DNA of 64,000 nucleotides, taken from Ignavibacteria bacterium. GTDB lineage: Bacteria > Bacteroidota > Ignavibacteria > Kapaibacteriales > Kapaibacteriaceae. A program made the position numbers and the translations under genes. Shown one piece after another: positions 20,028-29,804 of this stretch (positions are counted from its first letter, which is position 1; every line of letters starts with the position of its first letter). The stretch is taken from contig CANMBE010000001.1 in assembly GCA_947495975.1 (NCBI GenBank), forward strand, positions 176,964 through 240,963. Reading direction: 5' to 3'. A model generated the notes under the pieces. It worked only from the letters and a program-made list of their open reading frames with translations. It was not told the DNA's origin and did no database searches.

Positions 20028-20952
20028 GGTTATGTCCTTGATTTCTTCAATTCTATCAATTGTTCCAACCCTTGCACTCATGAGCGTGGCTGTTCTTACT
20101 GTGAACGAACCACCTCTCAACATGCAGGGCAGCGATCGCACCCCTTCTAGCTCAACTGGGGTTACCTACCTCTCTCGTGCGGCACGAATTGCACGTGAGC
20201 ATGGAGTTGATTCAGTTTTTGTTGCCTCACTCCTTCGTTCTCCGCAAACATCATTCAATGACAGGTTTGTGCGAATGAACGTCACAAACTACGCGCAGAA
20301 GACCGATTATTCGCACAACCACAACGATCGTGGAGTTCGAAAGGTACGCGAGTTCACTGCCAAGCACGATACAGTTCTTAACCGCATTGACTCACTCTAT
20401 GGTGTGCCCCCGTATGTAGTTGCTGCACTACTGTGGGTAGAGTCAAAACATGGCACCGTGCTTGGAAAGTACCATGTAGCGAGTGTCTACCTTAGTGTTC
20501 TGCTCTCGTGCGAGCCTGAATTTGTTGAGCAGAACACGCTTGCAGTGATGGTTGGTATGGGACGCGATTCAACGAAGCTCGATAGCATTAAGCGCTATGT
20601 TGAACAAAGAGCAGTGAAGAAAATGAAGTGGGCGGCAGACCAAATCAAGGCTTTACGTGTCATAGACCAACGTGGTATACTTGACGCTTACATGCTCTAT
20701 GGATCATGGGCCGGAGCTTTTGGTATGTCTCAGTTCCTACCGTCTTCCTACTTGTCATGGGCTGTTGATGGAGACAACAATGGCGTCATCGATCTCAATG
20801 ATATCGATGACGCCATGTATAGTGTTGCAAATTATCTGAAGTGTAATGGATGGGGTCAAACCTCATCTCAGCAGCGGGCTGCTGTTTATCACTACAACAA
20901 CAGCAGCGCCTACGTAGACGCAGTGCTTACTCTTGCACGGAAGGCACGGTAG
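19999..20952 (+). CDS. MltB/SLT-type lytic murein transglycosylase
   Basis: Up to 317 residues. A basic N-terminus and hydrophobic helix (about residues 10-35) suggest export or an anchor. The catalytic domain has LLWVESKHGTVLGKYHV (Glu as general acid), then a GAFGMSQFLPSSYLSW motif and a DLNDIDDAMYSVANYL segment, as in MltB-like enzymes that cleave peptidoglycan to anhydro-muropeptides. The start is uncertain: ATGs at 19999, 20026, 20032 and 20080 are all in frame without a good ribosome-binding site. The first three overlap or abut the DUF1573 start. The 3' end overlaps pepF by 26 bp. Confidence 0.8.
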   Translation: MSTTTRSFRMVMSLISSILSIVPTLALMSVAVLTVNEPPLNMQGSDRTPSSSTGVTYLSRAARIAREHGVDSVFVASLLRSPQTSFNDRFVRMNVTNYAQKTDYSHNHNDRGVRKVREFTAKHDTVLNRIDSLYGVPPYVVAALLWVESKHGTVLGKYHVASVYLSVLLSCEPEFVEQNTLAVMVGMGRDSTKLDSIKRYVEQRAVKKMKWAADQIKALRVIDQRGILDAYMLYGSWAGAFGMSQFLPSSYLSWAVDGDNNGVIDLNDIDDAMYSVANYLKCNGWGQTSSQQRAAVYHYNNSSAYVDAVLTLARKAR

Positions 20953-22735
20953 CCGCAAGACGTTCAGCTTCTTCGATGAAATTTTCGATGAACGCTATCC
21001 CAGTATTCCAAAAAGATGGATCTGCAATGTCGATGCCGAATGGCTCGAGTAGTTCCTGCGGAGACTTTGATCCCCCTGCAGCTAGCAGCGCCATATACTT
21101 AGGTGTGAAGTCTGCTGGATCTTTCTTGTAGAGCTCATAGAGAGCCAGGACAAGAAGCTCTCCAAACGCATATGCATACACATAGCCTGGTGTATGAATG
21201 AAATGCGAGATGTATGTCCACGTAAATTCATAGCCGGCAGAGAAAATGACACTATCGCCAAACTGTGCACTTTGCGTTTGTACCCATATTTCATTTATCT
21301 GTGCGAGACTGAGTTCACCATCGCGCCTGCGAGTTGTATGTAATGCGTCTTCAAACCTGTTCAGCGCAACCTGACGAAACACTGTTGCAATCATTCCATC
21401 AAGCTTCGACATGAGTAGAGAGAGTTTTTCTGAATCACTTGTTGTACCCTCATACAACTTCTTGAATGTGATCATCTCTCCAAACACGCTTGCTGTCTCA
21501 GCGATAGTCAACGGCGTGTCCATCAAAAGGGGACCCTGTTGGCGAGAGAGATACTGATGAATTCCATGTCCTAGCTCGTGCGCGAGTGTTTGCACATCGC
21601 GGGCTGTACCGGTGTAATTCATGAAGACGTATGGATGCGCAGAAGCAATCGTTCCAGCGCTGTACGCACCTGAACGTTTACCTTTTCGCACAGGGGCATG
21701 AATCCAGTTCTTCTCGAAAAACATATTTGAGATCGCGCCAGCCTGGGGGTCGAAGGAAGTATATGCGTCATTTACCAGATCGCGAGCGCTTTCCCATGAA
21801 ACATTTGTGGTAGCCAACCCCACAGTTGCGAATCGATCATAGTCATGAAACGTTTCTAAGCCAAGAATACGCTGCTTAAGCCCGTAGAATCTGCGTACAA
21901 GGTCATAACGCGCCACAACAGCATCTACAAGCGCCTGCACGGCTGCATCAGAAACTTCATTGTCCATGTTTCTGCTAGAAACCCATGAAGAGAAGCCGCG
22001 AAGACGATCATTTGATTCGCAATCAGCGATGATTGTATTGAAGACAAACGCATGGGTCTTGGCGTCGGCTACCAAGCCACTGGTAAATGCCTCACTTGCA
22101 GCTTTTCGTGTATCACGGCTCTTGTCATACATCAACCTACTCATATCAGAAGCCGTCAGTTCTCTACCATTGAATTGAAACGTTTGCGCATTCGAGATCT
22201 CATCGTGAAGGCGAACCCAGGAGGCTCTAGATGTTATCGACTTTGCAGCCAGTGCGCGCTCTACTTCTTCAGTTAACGAGTAAGGTTTATAGTCGAGAAT
22301 CCGCTCTAACCAATGGCGCCTTGTTGCCATTTCAGGAGCAGATAAGAGTTCATTCATTCGTGCATCTGATAGATCGGCGAGCTGTGTATCCACGAAAATA
22401 ATGTGGCTCGACGCACGCGCCAGGTGCTCTCTCACGCTTTGGAGCAGACGACCAGATTCAGGACTTGAAGAATCGGTTGACCATACAAGGTTCGTATATG
22501 ATCCCATACGATCGAATGTCTCAATCAGATCTTCGTATTGTCCTATCATGGTCATAAACTCAGCGATGCTAATGCTATTGAGTCTACCGTTCCAGGTTGC
22601 ATGGAACTCCGAAGCACGTTTCTCGATGGATGCAAGGTCTCCACCAAGACCTGCTTCATCAATGCTCGCATAGAGATCGGCGAGGTCCCACTCTACGTGT
22701 TCGGCGCCTGTGGTCGTTTGTTGATCTGTCGTCAT
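20927..22735 (-). CDS. pepF: M3-family oligoendopeptidase F
   Basis: 602 residues with the HELGHGIHQYLSRQ zinc site near residue 387 and the downstream TIAETASVFGEM helix whose Glu is the third ligand. Length and the N-terminal helical domain match PepF. It is a cytoplasmic zinc peptidase cleaving short peptides; no signal peptide is seen. It converges on the transglycosylase gene. Confidence 0.92.
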   Translation of the reverse strand: MTTDQQTTTGAEHVEWDLADLYASIDEAGLGGDLASIEKRASEFHATWNGRLNSISIAEFMTMIGQYEDLIETFDRMGSYTNLVWSTDSSSPESGRLLQSVREHLARASSHIIFVDTQLADLSDARMNELLSAPEMATRRHWLERILDYKPYSLTEEVERALAAKSITSRASWVRLHDEISNAQTFQFNGRELTASDMSRLMYDKSRDTRKAASEAFTSGLVADAKTHAFVFNTIIADCESNDRLRGFSSWVSSRNMDNEVSDAAVQALVDAVVARYDLVRRFYGLKQRILGLETFHDYDRFATVGLATTNVSWESARDLVNDAYTSFDPQAGAISNMFFEKNWIHAPVRKGKRSGAYSAGTIASAHPYVFMNYTGTARDVQTLAHELGHGIHQYLSRQQGPLLMDTPLTIAETASVFGEMITFKKLYEGTTSDSEKLSLLMSKLDGMIATVFRQVALNRFEDALHTTRRRDGELSLAQINEIWVQTQSAQFGDSVIFSAGYEFTWTYISHFIHTPGYVYAYAFGELLVLALYELYKKDPADFTPKYMALLAAGGSKSPQELLEPFGIDIADPSFWNTGIAFIENFIEEAERLAATVPSVQE

Positions 22736-22755
22736 TATCGTGTCTTCATCGTATC

Positions 22756-22917
22756 GTGAATAAAGTTACATGGTTGCTCAAGAAACGCAGACGAAGTGCG
22801 ACTATTTGCGCGTTAGATCACCATATTCTCACAAACTTCCCCGAGTTCGACCGTAGGAGCGAGCGTTTCGAAAGACTGCAGTATGCCATGAACCGGCCCC
22901 GCCCAACGGTTCAATGA
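22756..22917 (+). CDS. Possible 53-residue Arg-rich ORF filling the pepF-asnS gap
   Basis: An open frame from a GTG at 22756 to a TGA at 22917 fits exactly between the pepF start and the asnS stop. The product is basic (KKRRRS near the N-terminus) with no recognised motif. There is no clear ribosome-binding site. It may be non-coding. Confidence 0.2.
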   Translation: MNKVTWLLKKRRRSATICALDHHILTNFPEFDRRSERFERLQYAMNRPRPTVQ

Positions 22918-22923
22918 AGCCCC

Positions 22924-24276
22924 TTACGGCATGATCCTATAAATCATTCTTGGGAATGGAATTACTTCTCGGATATGATCTGCGCCTGTAATCCACTTTA
23001 CGGTACGCTCTAGTCCAAGACCAAATCCTGCGTGTGGAACGGAACCGTACTTGCGTAAATCCAGATACCATTGAAAGTCTTGTTGCGACAAGTTCTCGTG
23101 AAGAATTCGTTGCAAAAGCGCATCGTGATCATCTTCGCGTTGTGATCCTCCGATGATTTCGCCGGCACCTTCAGGTGCGAGCATGTCCATGGCCAGCGCA
23201 ACTTTTACGTCTGCTGGATCTCGCTTCATATAGAACGCTTTTACTTCAGTAGGGTACCGATGTATGATGCACGGTTTGTCAAACTGCTGCATGAGTGCTT
23301 CTTCTTGTGGAGCGCCAAAGTCCTCGCCCCATGGGAAGTCCACTTGAATTTCAGTTCCGTCTGATTGCTTGCGATTGAGCTTTACATCGTTCTTGTTGAG
23401 CCACTCAACTGCTTCTGTGTAAGACATGCGGTAAAAAGGGCGACGCACTGCTTCAAGTTTTGAAACATCACGCCCTAACACTGCTAATTCTTTAGGACTA
23501 GACTTTAATACGCATTGTACGATATACTCAACAAGATCTTCAGCAAGGTCCATATCGTCATTGAGATCAAAGTAGGCCATCTCTGGTTCTACCATCCAGA
23601 ATTCTGTGAGATGGCGCCTCGTCTTTGACTTCTCTGCACGAAAAGTTGGGCCAAAGGTATAAACCTTGCCCAAGGCCATTGCGCTTGCCTCGGCATACAG
23701 TTGTCCAGACTGTGTAAGGTAGGCCTTGCCGAGATCGAAGTACTGTGTTTCGAACAATGTTGACGTGCCTTCGCATGCATTAGGCGTAAAGATTGGCGAG
23801 TCCATCAACCGGAATCCGTTGCCATCAAAGAAATCGCGAATCGCTTTTACTACTACTGAGCGCACTCGCATGATGGCATGCTGTCTGGCCGAGCGAAGCC
23901 AAAGATGACGGTGCTCCATCAAGAATTCTACACCATGATCTTTTGGCGAGATGGGATAGTCACGAGAAATCTGCCACACTGTAACGTTGGTCACATCCAG
24001 CTCAACGCCCGTAGGCGACCGTTCTTCTTTACGAACCGTTCCTGTGATAGACACACTTGATTCTTGTGTAAGAGATTGTGCGGCCGATGCAATCTCTTCT
24101 GAAACATTGGGCTTAAAGAGCACGCACTGCACGGTGCCACTACCATCGCGCAGCTTGATGAAGACAAGTTTGCCTTTTTCTGTCTTGTCATAAACCCACC
24201 CGTTAAGGGTGACTTCCTGACCAACATGCGCATCGAGGTTTTCTACAGAAACAAAGCTTTTATATCGAGATGACAT
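22924..24276 (-). CDS. asnS: Asparaginyl-tRNA synthetase
   Basis: 450 residues from the ATG at 24276. An N-terminal OB-fold anticodon-binding domain (VTLNGWVYDK ... FIKLRDGSG) precedes a class IIb catalytic core with motif 2 (FRAEKSKTRRHLTEFWMVEPE), GSQREDDHDALLQRI, and the motif 3 arginine block GFGLGLERTVKWITG. The motif 2 wording and overall length favour AsnRS over AspRS, which carries an extra domain. A TAGATTTG element lies 37 nt upstream. Confidence 0.94.
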   Translation of the reverse strand: MSSRYKSFVSVENLDAHVGQEVTLNGWVYDKTEKGKLVFIKLRDGSGTVQCVLFKPNVSEEIASAAQSLTQESSVSITGTVRKEERSPTGVELDVTNVTVWQISRDYPISPKDHGVEFLMEHRHLWLRSARQHAIMRVRSVVVKAIRDFFDGNGFRLMDSPIFTPNACEGTSTLFETQYFDLGKAYLTQSGQLYAEASAMALGKVYTFGPTFRAEKSKTRRHLTEFWMVEPEMAYFDLNDDMDLAEDLVEYIVQCVLKSSPKELAVLGRDVSKLEAVRRPFYRMSYTEAVEWLNKNDVKLNRKQSDGTEIQVDFPWGEDFGAPQEEALMQQFDKPCIIHRYPTEVKAFYMKRDPADVKVALAMDMLAPEGAGEIIGGSQREDDHDALLQRILHENLSQQDFQWYLDLRKYGSVPHAGFGLGLERTVKWITGADHIREVIPFPRMIYRIMP

Positions 24277-24313
24277 TGGAATACCTGGGGAGAACGTAAT
24301 TCGAGGGGACACA

Positions 24314-24321
24314 CAAATCTA
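24314..24321 (-). promoter_or_regulatory. Candidate promoter element TAGATTTG of asnS
   Basis: Exact TAnnTTTG match on the asnS strand, giving a leader of about 30 nt. An alternative in-frame GTG (24312) sits directly after it. Confidence 0.4.
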
Positions 24322-24386
24322 CGATAGCGCTACACTATGGGGTGCGCTCGTGCTTTCGCGAGCGAAAAATTGGCGAATATTGCGGT

Positions 24387-24746
24387 ATGCATCGCCCCCT
24401 AACACTCAAACGCACAAATGACGTTGTCCTTGGCTCCACCTGGAGCGATGGGTTTGTCTCGAGCATTCTCTTGTCAGACCTACGTGAGGCGTGCCCATGC
24501 GCACATTGTGCAGGAGAAGAAATCATGGGGCAGACGGTCTTCATCGGCATGAAGACTTTTGCCGCTGGCATGAACGAGCTTGCAGCCCTCAACCCTGTTG
24601 GCAACTATGGCGTGCAAGCAGCATGGAAAGATGGCCATGACACTGGCATCTACACGTGGGATATGTTGCGCACAATTTTTGAGTCTAAGCGTCTAAGCGC
24701 TGAGACCCTCATCGAGATTGACAAACACATAAACAGCGGTCTATGA
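24387..24746 (+). CDS. DUF971 family protein
   Basis: 119 residues from the ATG at 24387; an earlier frame opening adds an unlikely basic extension. The domain (GBBH-like N-terminal fold) shows WSDGF, LREACPCAHCAGE and AAWKDGHDTGIYTWDML in order, the two Cys being a possible metal site. DUF971 proteins are often found near iron-sulfur or accessory genes, but their role is not settled. It is divergent from asnS. Confidence 0.8.
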   Translation: MHRPLTLKRTNDVVLGSTWSDGFVSSILLSDLREACPCAHCAGEEIMGQTVFIGMKTFAAGMNELAALNPVGNYGVQAAWKDGHDTGIYTWDMLRTIFESKRLSAETLIEIDKHINSGL

Positions 24747-24817
24747 CCGGAACAGTGTGCCCGCGTATCTCCAACTGCAACTAAGCGCTTAGCACGTTCT
24801 TTCAGGTCAAAAGCCAT
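24650..24817 (-). CDS. Short ORF with a good ribosome-binding site, possible gene remnant
   Basis: An ATG at 24817 follows GAGGAG at 7 nt, a better site than many real genes here. The frame reads MAFDLKERAKRLVAVGDTRA and ends at 24650 after 55 codons. Its second half is antisense to the DUF971 gene. The N-terminal 20 residues look protein-like and the rest does not, so this may be the stub of a lost gene. Confidence 0.25.
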   Translation of the reverse strand: MAFDLKERAKRLVAVGDTRAHCSGHRPLFMCLSISMRVSALRRLDSKIVRNISHV

Positions 24818-24849
24818 GATTCAACTCCTCAGTGATTATCATGAGAAAT

Positions 24850-26358
24850 TCAGCGGGCAAGATTTTCTAGAATGATAAATGGAATTGCATTCTTTACCCA
24901 GCTATCCACGAGTTGATTTTTGCCAGGTACTTCGAAAGCTAATGACCCAAGTGCTAGGTCCTGATCACCATCATGATCAATATCCCCGGCATCCATTACT
25001 ATCCACCTGCCTGACTCAACTTCCGGAAATGTTGATGCGGTAAACTTCCAGTCGCCTTGGTTTTCAAAAAACACGAAGCCCCTTGCCGGACTCTCTGAAT
25101 AATCAGGAAAGAAGGAAATGGCTGCTAGATCAACATCACCGTCGAGGTCAAAGTCGGCTGGGATGGCGCTATACGCACCGTGCAGCGGCACAAAGATTGT
25201 ATCGGGAAAAGTGTTTTTGCCGCTGTTAAGGAACAGTCGTATTCCGTGATACGGCCGAAGGACAGGGCCGAAGTCTGCGTTGTCGCCAGCACAGTGTACG
25301 ATGTCAACATCGCCGTCCGCATCAACATCTACCACAGAAAAGTAACTCGTACCCCACGATGGTGGGAACTGCATGATCTGTTGCTCTTCAAATGAGCCAT
25401 TACCTGTATTGAGGAAAGCAGTAATGCTTTCGTTTCCTTGTGCAAAGAGCGCAACGATGTCTGGCAATCCATCCATGTTCCAATCGCGGATAACAGCGCG
25501 GGTTGCACCAGGGCCATCGCGCAACACCATGCGTTCATATGTTCCAGTCATGCCACGTCTCCACCAAGAAAGTCCGCCAGTCCATTTTCCAAACTCACAC
25601 ACAACGATGTCTTCATCACCATCTGCATCCAGATCAGCAACAGCATGATGGACGGGACGTTGTAGACCAGGAATGATCTCTGTGACTTCTGACGATGTAT
25701 CGCTTGGTATTCGCACAACCCTACCAGTAGGCGCATCTGTTGGCGAGAAGGAGCCCATGATAGTTGCATACTGAGAAGAACCGCCTTGCTTTGTGATCCA
25801 CGCAGGCGACTCACCAACACTGTCTTGTCTGCGCAATTCTAACTTCGGCGAGAGCGAGTAGACACTGCCACTCATCGCATCGCCGAGCGCAACGTTGCTA
25901 CTACTATCATCAATTTCAATGAACGTAGTTGAGGGAGGACGTAGTGTAAAGGCTGGCCGCACGGCTTTGAATGTGCGCGTCAGTGATGGTGGTAAGGATT
26001 TGTTAAGGGGCACGTGTTTCGGCGCAGTAGCGATGTAATAGTCCTGAATGAACTTCCAATCTTTTTTGCTAATTGTTGGTCTTTCAGGATAGATATTGTG
26101 AGCAACGATGTACTCGTATGCAGCCCCATTTTCAATGAGTGAACCGCGAGTGGTTCCTTTGGGATAGAAACCAAGAAAAGCTCCCATGCGCGGCAGAACA
26201 ACATTTTTCCAGGAGGCCTTATCGAGTAGATCAGGAGCTGGTACTGCATGACAGGTACCGCAAACCGAGGCCACACGTTTCTGGTCACGAGACAGTCGTG
26301 AATCTTGAGCTGAAATCTGAATAGTGGCGCAGAGTGCAATTATTACAATCAATTTCAT
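24850..26358 (-). CDS. Secreted haem-motif plus FG-GAP/VCBS repeat protein
   Basis: 502 residues with a Sec signal peptide (cleavage likely after SAQ18). A single CxxCH haem-attachment motif (CGTCH, Cys33-His37) lies in a short cytochrome c-like segment. The remaining 400 residues are beta-propeller FG-GAP/VCBS repeats with calcium-type acidic loops (DLDADGDEDI, DVDADGDVDI, DFDLDGDVDL, DIDHDGDQDL). No sorting domain is present. Such propellers usually bind proteins or glycans; one c-haem in front suggests a periplasmic or outer-membrane redox role. The exact function is unknown. Confidence 0.75.
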   Translation of the reverse strand: MKLIVIIALCATIQISAQDSRLSRDQKRVASVCGTCHAVPAPDLLDKASWKNVVLPRMGAFLGFYPKGTTRGSLIENGAAYEYIVAHNIYPERPTISKKDWKFIQDYYIATAPKHVPLNKSLPPSLTRTFKAVRPAFTLRPPSTTFIEIDDSSSNVALGDAMSGSVYSLSPKLELRRQDSVGESPAWITKQGGSSQYATIMGSFSPTDAPTGRVVRIPSDTSSEVTEIIPGLQRPVHHAVADLDADGDEDIVVCEFGKWTGGLSWWRRGMTGTYERMVLRDGPGATRAVIRDWNMDGLPDIVALFAQGNESITAFLNTGNGSFEEQQIMQFPPSWGTSYFSVVDVDADGDVDIVHCAGDNADFGPVLRPYHGIRLFLNSGKNTFPDTIFVPLHGAYSAIPADFDLDGDVDLAAISFFPDYSESPARGFVFFENQGDWKFTASTFPEVESGRWIVMDAGDIDHDGDQDLALGSLAFEVPGKNQLVDSWVKNAIPFIILENLAR

Positions 26359-26362
26359 GAAT

Positions 26363-26370
26363 GTAAACTA
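26363..26370 (-). promoter_or_regulatory. Candidate -7-like element TAGTTTAC
   Basis: On the gene strand it ends four bases before the ATG of the haem/FG-GAP gene, the same geometry as at the P-type ATPase gene. It differs from TAnnTTTG at the last two bases. Confidence 0.25.
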
Positions 26371-26381
26371 GCGTTCGAATA

Positions 26382-26395
26382 TTACGTGGACGTAA
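26382..26395. promoter_or_regulatory. Palindrome TTACGT-GG-ACGTAA, candidate operator
   Basis: A perfect 6-2-6 inverted repeat 24 bp upstream of the haem/FG-GAP start, just upstream of its putative -7 element, where a repressor or activator could act. No regulator gene is adjacent. Confidence 0.4.
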
Positions 26396-26549
26396 CGTGC
26401 TAGAGAGTGCATGTTGTTCTGGAGAACGAACGCGTACACATTGCTTTTCCTGTAGACGCTTTTCTCCACGAAGCACTGTGTATCTCCGCAATGCACGGAA
26501 CGTCAAGCACGTTTGCGATATGAGCTGTATGAACGTGCTTCATCTCGGC

Positions 26550-27374
26550 TTAGAAACGAAGTGGGTAGTCGTCAATGCCAAATGAATTTGGGATGTCAAG
26601 TCCAACTCTTGGATAGGAATGCTGCGACGGAACAGGGGGCTCGCCAAATAGCGCCTTATTCACAAATGTGATCTCTACAACTGCTGGGAAGTTATCAGCA
26701 GCGCTATAGCTTCCGCAGTTGTTTCCATGTATATGAACTATTACAAACGCCTGTAGTAGCTGCTCAATTCCACGATTGAAAACTTCACTGCCATTTTCAA
26801 GATCATGAAACTCAGCTGTTACAACGCTGATTGATTTCTCATGGGCAACAATGGATGGAATTACATCATACTCACTGCCTTCGATATCCATCTTTAGGAA
26901 CACGCCATGTTCACGTGCGGGTCCTGCGATCTGCATGAGAGTATCGAATGACACGGTTCCAGGTCCATCTTTTGCCGTAACCATTTTTTTAACGTGCATG
27001 CTTGGTGAACTAAACAATACCCAGTATAAATGGTAAGTCGCGAGAAGTTTCTGGTACTGCGCAATTTTCTTTGCGTTGCGCATCATCGTGTAATACGCCA
27101 CCTTAAAGTGATACCGCGCCAGCTTTTGTAGGATTACTCTGGAGCTGATTGAATGGTCTACGCCAATGATGCGTACATCATCATTACGCACCTTAAACTC
27201 AGCGTCAAACGTCCACTCCAGCGCTAAGCCGAGCGACAAGAGCACGTCTGCTTGCTCTACGTATCTCAGTGGGACAACATAACCCCCATCGCTTTTCTTG
27301 TTACCACAATGTATAAGTCCGGGGAACTCGAAGGGCCGAAGTTGGTTCTTATTAATCATACGGCATATTAGCAT
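26550..27374 (-). CDS. FkbM-like SAM-dependent methyltransferase
   Basis: About 274 residues from the ATG at 27374 (a second ATG at 27359 is possible). The N-terminal [10 protein letters not shown] segment and [17 protein letters not shown] near the middle are typical of FkbM methyltransferases, in which DIEGSE lies close to the SAM/substrate site. These enzymes O-methylate sugars or other small metabolites. No glycan cluster flanks it. Its 5' end is head-to-head with hutU with almost no intergenic DNA. Confidence 0.72.
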   Translation of the reverse strand: MLICRMINKNQLRPFEFPGLIHCGNKKSDGGYVVPLRYVEQADVLLSLGLALEWTFDAEFKVRNDDVRIIGVDHSISSRVILQKLARYHFKVAYYTMMRNAKKIAQYQKLLATYHLYWVLFSSPSMHVKKMVTAKDGPGTVSFDTLMQIAGPAREHGVFLKMDIEGSEYDVIPSIVAHEKSISVVTAEFHDLENGSEVFNRGIEQLLQAFVIVHIHGNNCGSYSAADNFPAVVEITFVNKALFGEPPVPSQHSYPRVGLDIPNSFGIDDYPLRF

Positions 27375-27379
27375 ATTTG
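27372..27379 (+). promoter_or_regulatory. Candidate -7 element CATATTTG before hutU
   Basis: TTTG ends four bases before the ATG at 27384. One mismatch (C for T) from TAnnTTTG. Confidence 0.35.
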
Positions 27380-27383
27380 TGTG

Positions 27384-29039
27384 ATGAAACGTACCATCAG
27401 ATCCCCTCGAGGCTCGGAGCTCACTTGTAAGAATTGGCAAATCGAAGCTGCCTATCGAATGATCCAGAACAATCTCGATCCGGAGAATGCAGAGAAGCCA
27501 GACGAACTCATTGTCTATGGTGGTCTTGGAAAGGCTGCGCGAAACTGGGAGAGTTATGACGCCATTTTATCCTGTCTGCGCAGCATGGATATTGATGAAA
27601 CACTTCTTGTTCAAAGTGGCAAGCCCGTAGGAGTTGTCAAAACTCATGAGGGGGCTCCACGGGTAATCATTGCAAACTCCAACCTTGTACCACGTTGGGC
27701 AACGTGGGATGAATTCCGCAGACTCGATGCGCTCGGACTTATCATGTACGGGCAGATGACAGCCGGTTCATGGATCTATATTGGCACCCAGGGAATTGTG
27801 CAAGGCACATACGAGACCTTTGCAGAGTGCGCCCGACAGCACTTTGGCGGCACTCTCAATGGTAGGTTCCTTCTCACGGCCGGACTAGGCGGAATGGGTG
27901 GTGCGCAGCCCCTTGCAGCAACAATTGCTGGAGCGGCCGCTCTCTGTATTGAGATCGATGAAGAGCGTATTGACAAACGAATTCGAGACGGATACTGCGA
28001 TCGCAAAATGAGTAACCTCGATGAGGCCTTGAGCGTGATTCGTGAGTTTCAGGAAAAGCGCGAGCCAGTTTCTATTGGTCTTGTTGGCAATGCCGCAGAG
28101 ATACTCCCTGCTTTAGTTGAGAGGGGTGTTACTCCTGATGTAGTAACAGACCAGACATCTGCTCATGATCCTCTGAACGGATATTATCCTGCGGGTCTCA
28201 CAAAGGGCGAAGCAGATTCTCTGAGGATTTCTGATCCCAACGAGTACTTGCGTAGAGCCTACACAAGCATTGGCGCGCACGTGCGGGCAATGTTGACGTT
28301 TCAGGTACGGGGCTCCGTTACTTTTGACTACGGCAACAACATTCGTGGAATTGCAAGAGACTTTGATGGCGTATCGAATGCGTTTGATTTTCCAGGCTTT
28401 GTTCCTGCATTTGTACGAGAGCTCTTTTGCGACGGCAAGGGTCCGTTTAGGTGGGTGGCGCTCTCGGGCGACCCCAACGACATTCGCACCACCGATGATG
28501 CGATTATGAATCTCTTCCCTGACAATGTAGCGCTCCATAAATGGATAGGTGAGGCACAAAAACACATCAAGTTTCAGGGCCTTCCCGCGCGCATTTGTTG
28601 GCTTGGATATGGCGAAAGAGCACAGGCCGGTAAACTTTTTAACGATTTAGTTCGTTCTGGTAAAGTCAGTGCTCCCATAGTGATAGGCCGAGATCACCTC
28701 GATTGTGGGAGCGTAGCTTCTCCGTATCGTGAAACCGAATCGATGAAAGATGGTTCTGATGCTATAGCCGATTGGGTATATCTCAATTTTGCACTCAATG
28801 CGGTTGGCGGCGCAACATGGATTTCTCTGCATCACGGTGGAGGTGTTGGCATGGGTTTGTCACTTCATGCCGGAATGGTTGTCGTTGCAGATGGAACTAA
28901 ACAATCAGAAGAAAAGTTGGCACGTGTGTTGACTTACGACCCTTTAATGGGCATCTTGCGACACGCCGATGCTGGTTACGATCGAGCGATTCTCAACTCA
29001 CGAAAGTTTGGCATAGAAATACCACTACCTCATTCTTGA
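27384..29039 (+). CDS. hutU: Urocanate hydratase
   Basis: 551 residues. Motifs include [18 protein letters not shown], the NAD-binding [17 protein letters not shown]-equivalent [11 protein letters not shown] near residue 490, and [15 protein letters not shown]. It converts urocanate to imidazolonepropionate in histidine breakdown using a tightly bound NAD. hutH and hutI are not in the window; a hutG-like gene lies 9 kb away. CATATTTG ends four bases before the ATG, so the message may be leaderless; no ribosome-binding site is visible. Confidence 0.95.
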   Translation: MKRTIRSPRGSELTCKNWQIEAAYRMIQNNLDPENAEKPDELIVYGGLGKAARNWESYDAILSCLRSMDIDETLLVQSGKPVGVVKTHEGAPRVIIANSNLVPRWATWDEFRRLDALGLIMYGQMTAGSWIYIGTQGIVQGTYETFAECARQHFGGTLNGRFLLTAGLGGMGGAQPLAATIAGAAALCIEIDEERIDKRIRDGYCDRKMSNLDEALSVIREFQEKREPVSIGLVGNAAEILPALVERGVTPDVVTDQTSAHDPLNGYYPAGLTKGEADSLRISDPNEYLRRAYTSIGAHVRAMLTFQVRGSVTFDYGNNIRGIARDFDGVSNAFDFPGFVPAFVRELFCDGKGPFRWVALSGDPNDIRTTDDAIMNLFPDNVALHKWIGEAQKHIKFQGLPARICWLGYGERAQAGKLFNDLVRSGKVSAPIVIGRDHLDCGSVASPYRETESMKDGSDAIADWVYLNFALNAVGGATWISLHHGGGVGMGLSLHAGMVVVADGTKQSEEKLARVLTYDPLMGILRHADAGYDRAILNSRKFGIEIPLPHS

Positions 29040-29147
29040 CCCTAACGGTCACCAACACAGGACATAATGACATAAAAGCTACGTCGTTTTTTCAGCCGAC
29101 CTGACATATCGGCAGAACTATTTCACATACACGTAGCTGGAGCTGTC

Positions 29148-29792
29148 ATGAAGGCAATTGACTTCCGTCGCAAGACGGGTATCACGCCAAGTCCTCGTTG
29201 GACAAGAAGCGAAATCACCACCGAAGGTAGTAGTGCTATGGATCTCGCCCTGCAGATCGAACAACTCTTCCGCACAGATCGGAAGAAATATCTCGGATTT
29301 ATCCGCCAACGGATCCGTAATCAAGAGGAAGCGGAAGATATCCTCCAGGATGTGTTCGCCAACGTGCTTGCAGCGTCCAAGGACGTAAACAGGCCGATTG
29401 ACAATCTTGCTTCCTGGGTCTTTACGTCCGTGCGCAACCGAATCATCGACTCATACCGCAAGAAGCGTACAGACAGCTTTGCTGACCTAGGTACGTCTGA
29501 GCAAAAAGACGAAGGCATGGACCATGTGGAGCGCTTTCTGGGCGACTTTTCCTACAATCCCGAGCACGATCTTGTGCGCAAGACCATCTGGGAAGCTGTC
29601 GTTGAAGGTCTGGAACAACTCCCAGCTGAACAAAAATGGGTCTTCGTGAAAAATGAATTCGAGGGTGTATCGTTTAGAGAGATGTCTGAGGAAACGGGTG
29701 TGAACATTAACACTCTCCTTGCACGCAAACGTTATGCTGTGCTGTTCCTTCGCAAGAAGCTTCAGGAGCTATACGACACTGTGAACGATTAG
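29148..29792 (+). CDS. ECF-type RNA polymerase sigma factor
   Basis: 214 residues from the ATG at 29148, which has GGAG 5 nt upstream. Region 2 is NQEEAEDILQDVFANVLAA with DNLASWVFTSVRNRIIDSYRKKR. Region 4 is LEQLPAEQKWVFVKNEFEGVSFREMSEETG followed by NTLLARKRYAVLFLRKKL, the DNA-binding helix-turn-helix. An N-terminal extension of about 30 residues is unusual. The next gene, 12 bp away, encodes a small membrane protein and could be a partner, but it has no recognised anti-sigma domain. Confidence 0.87.
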   Translation: MKAIDFRRKTGITPSPRWTRSEITTEGSSAMDLALQIEQLFRTDRKKYLGFIRQRIRNQEEAEDILQDVFANVLAASKDVNRPIDNLASWVFTSVRNRIIDSYRKKRTDSFADLGTSEQKDEGMDHVERFLGDFSYNPEHDLVRKTIWEAVVEGLEQLPAEQKWVFVKNEFEGVSFREMSEETGVNINTLLARKRYAVLFLRKKLQELYDTVND

Positions 29793-29804
29793 TAAGCCCC
29801 CTAT

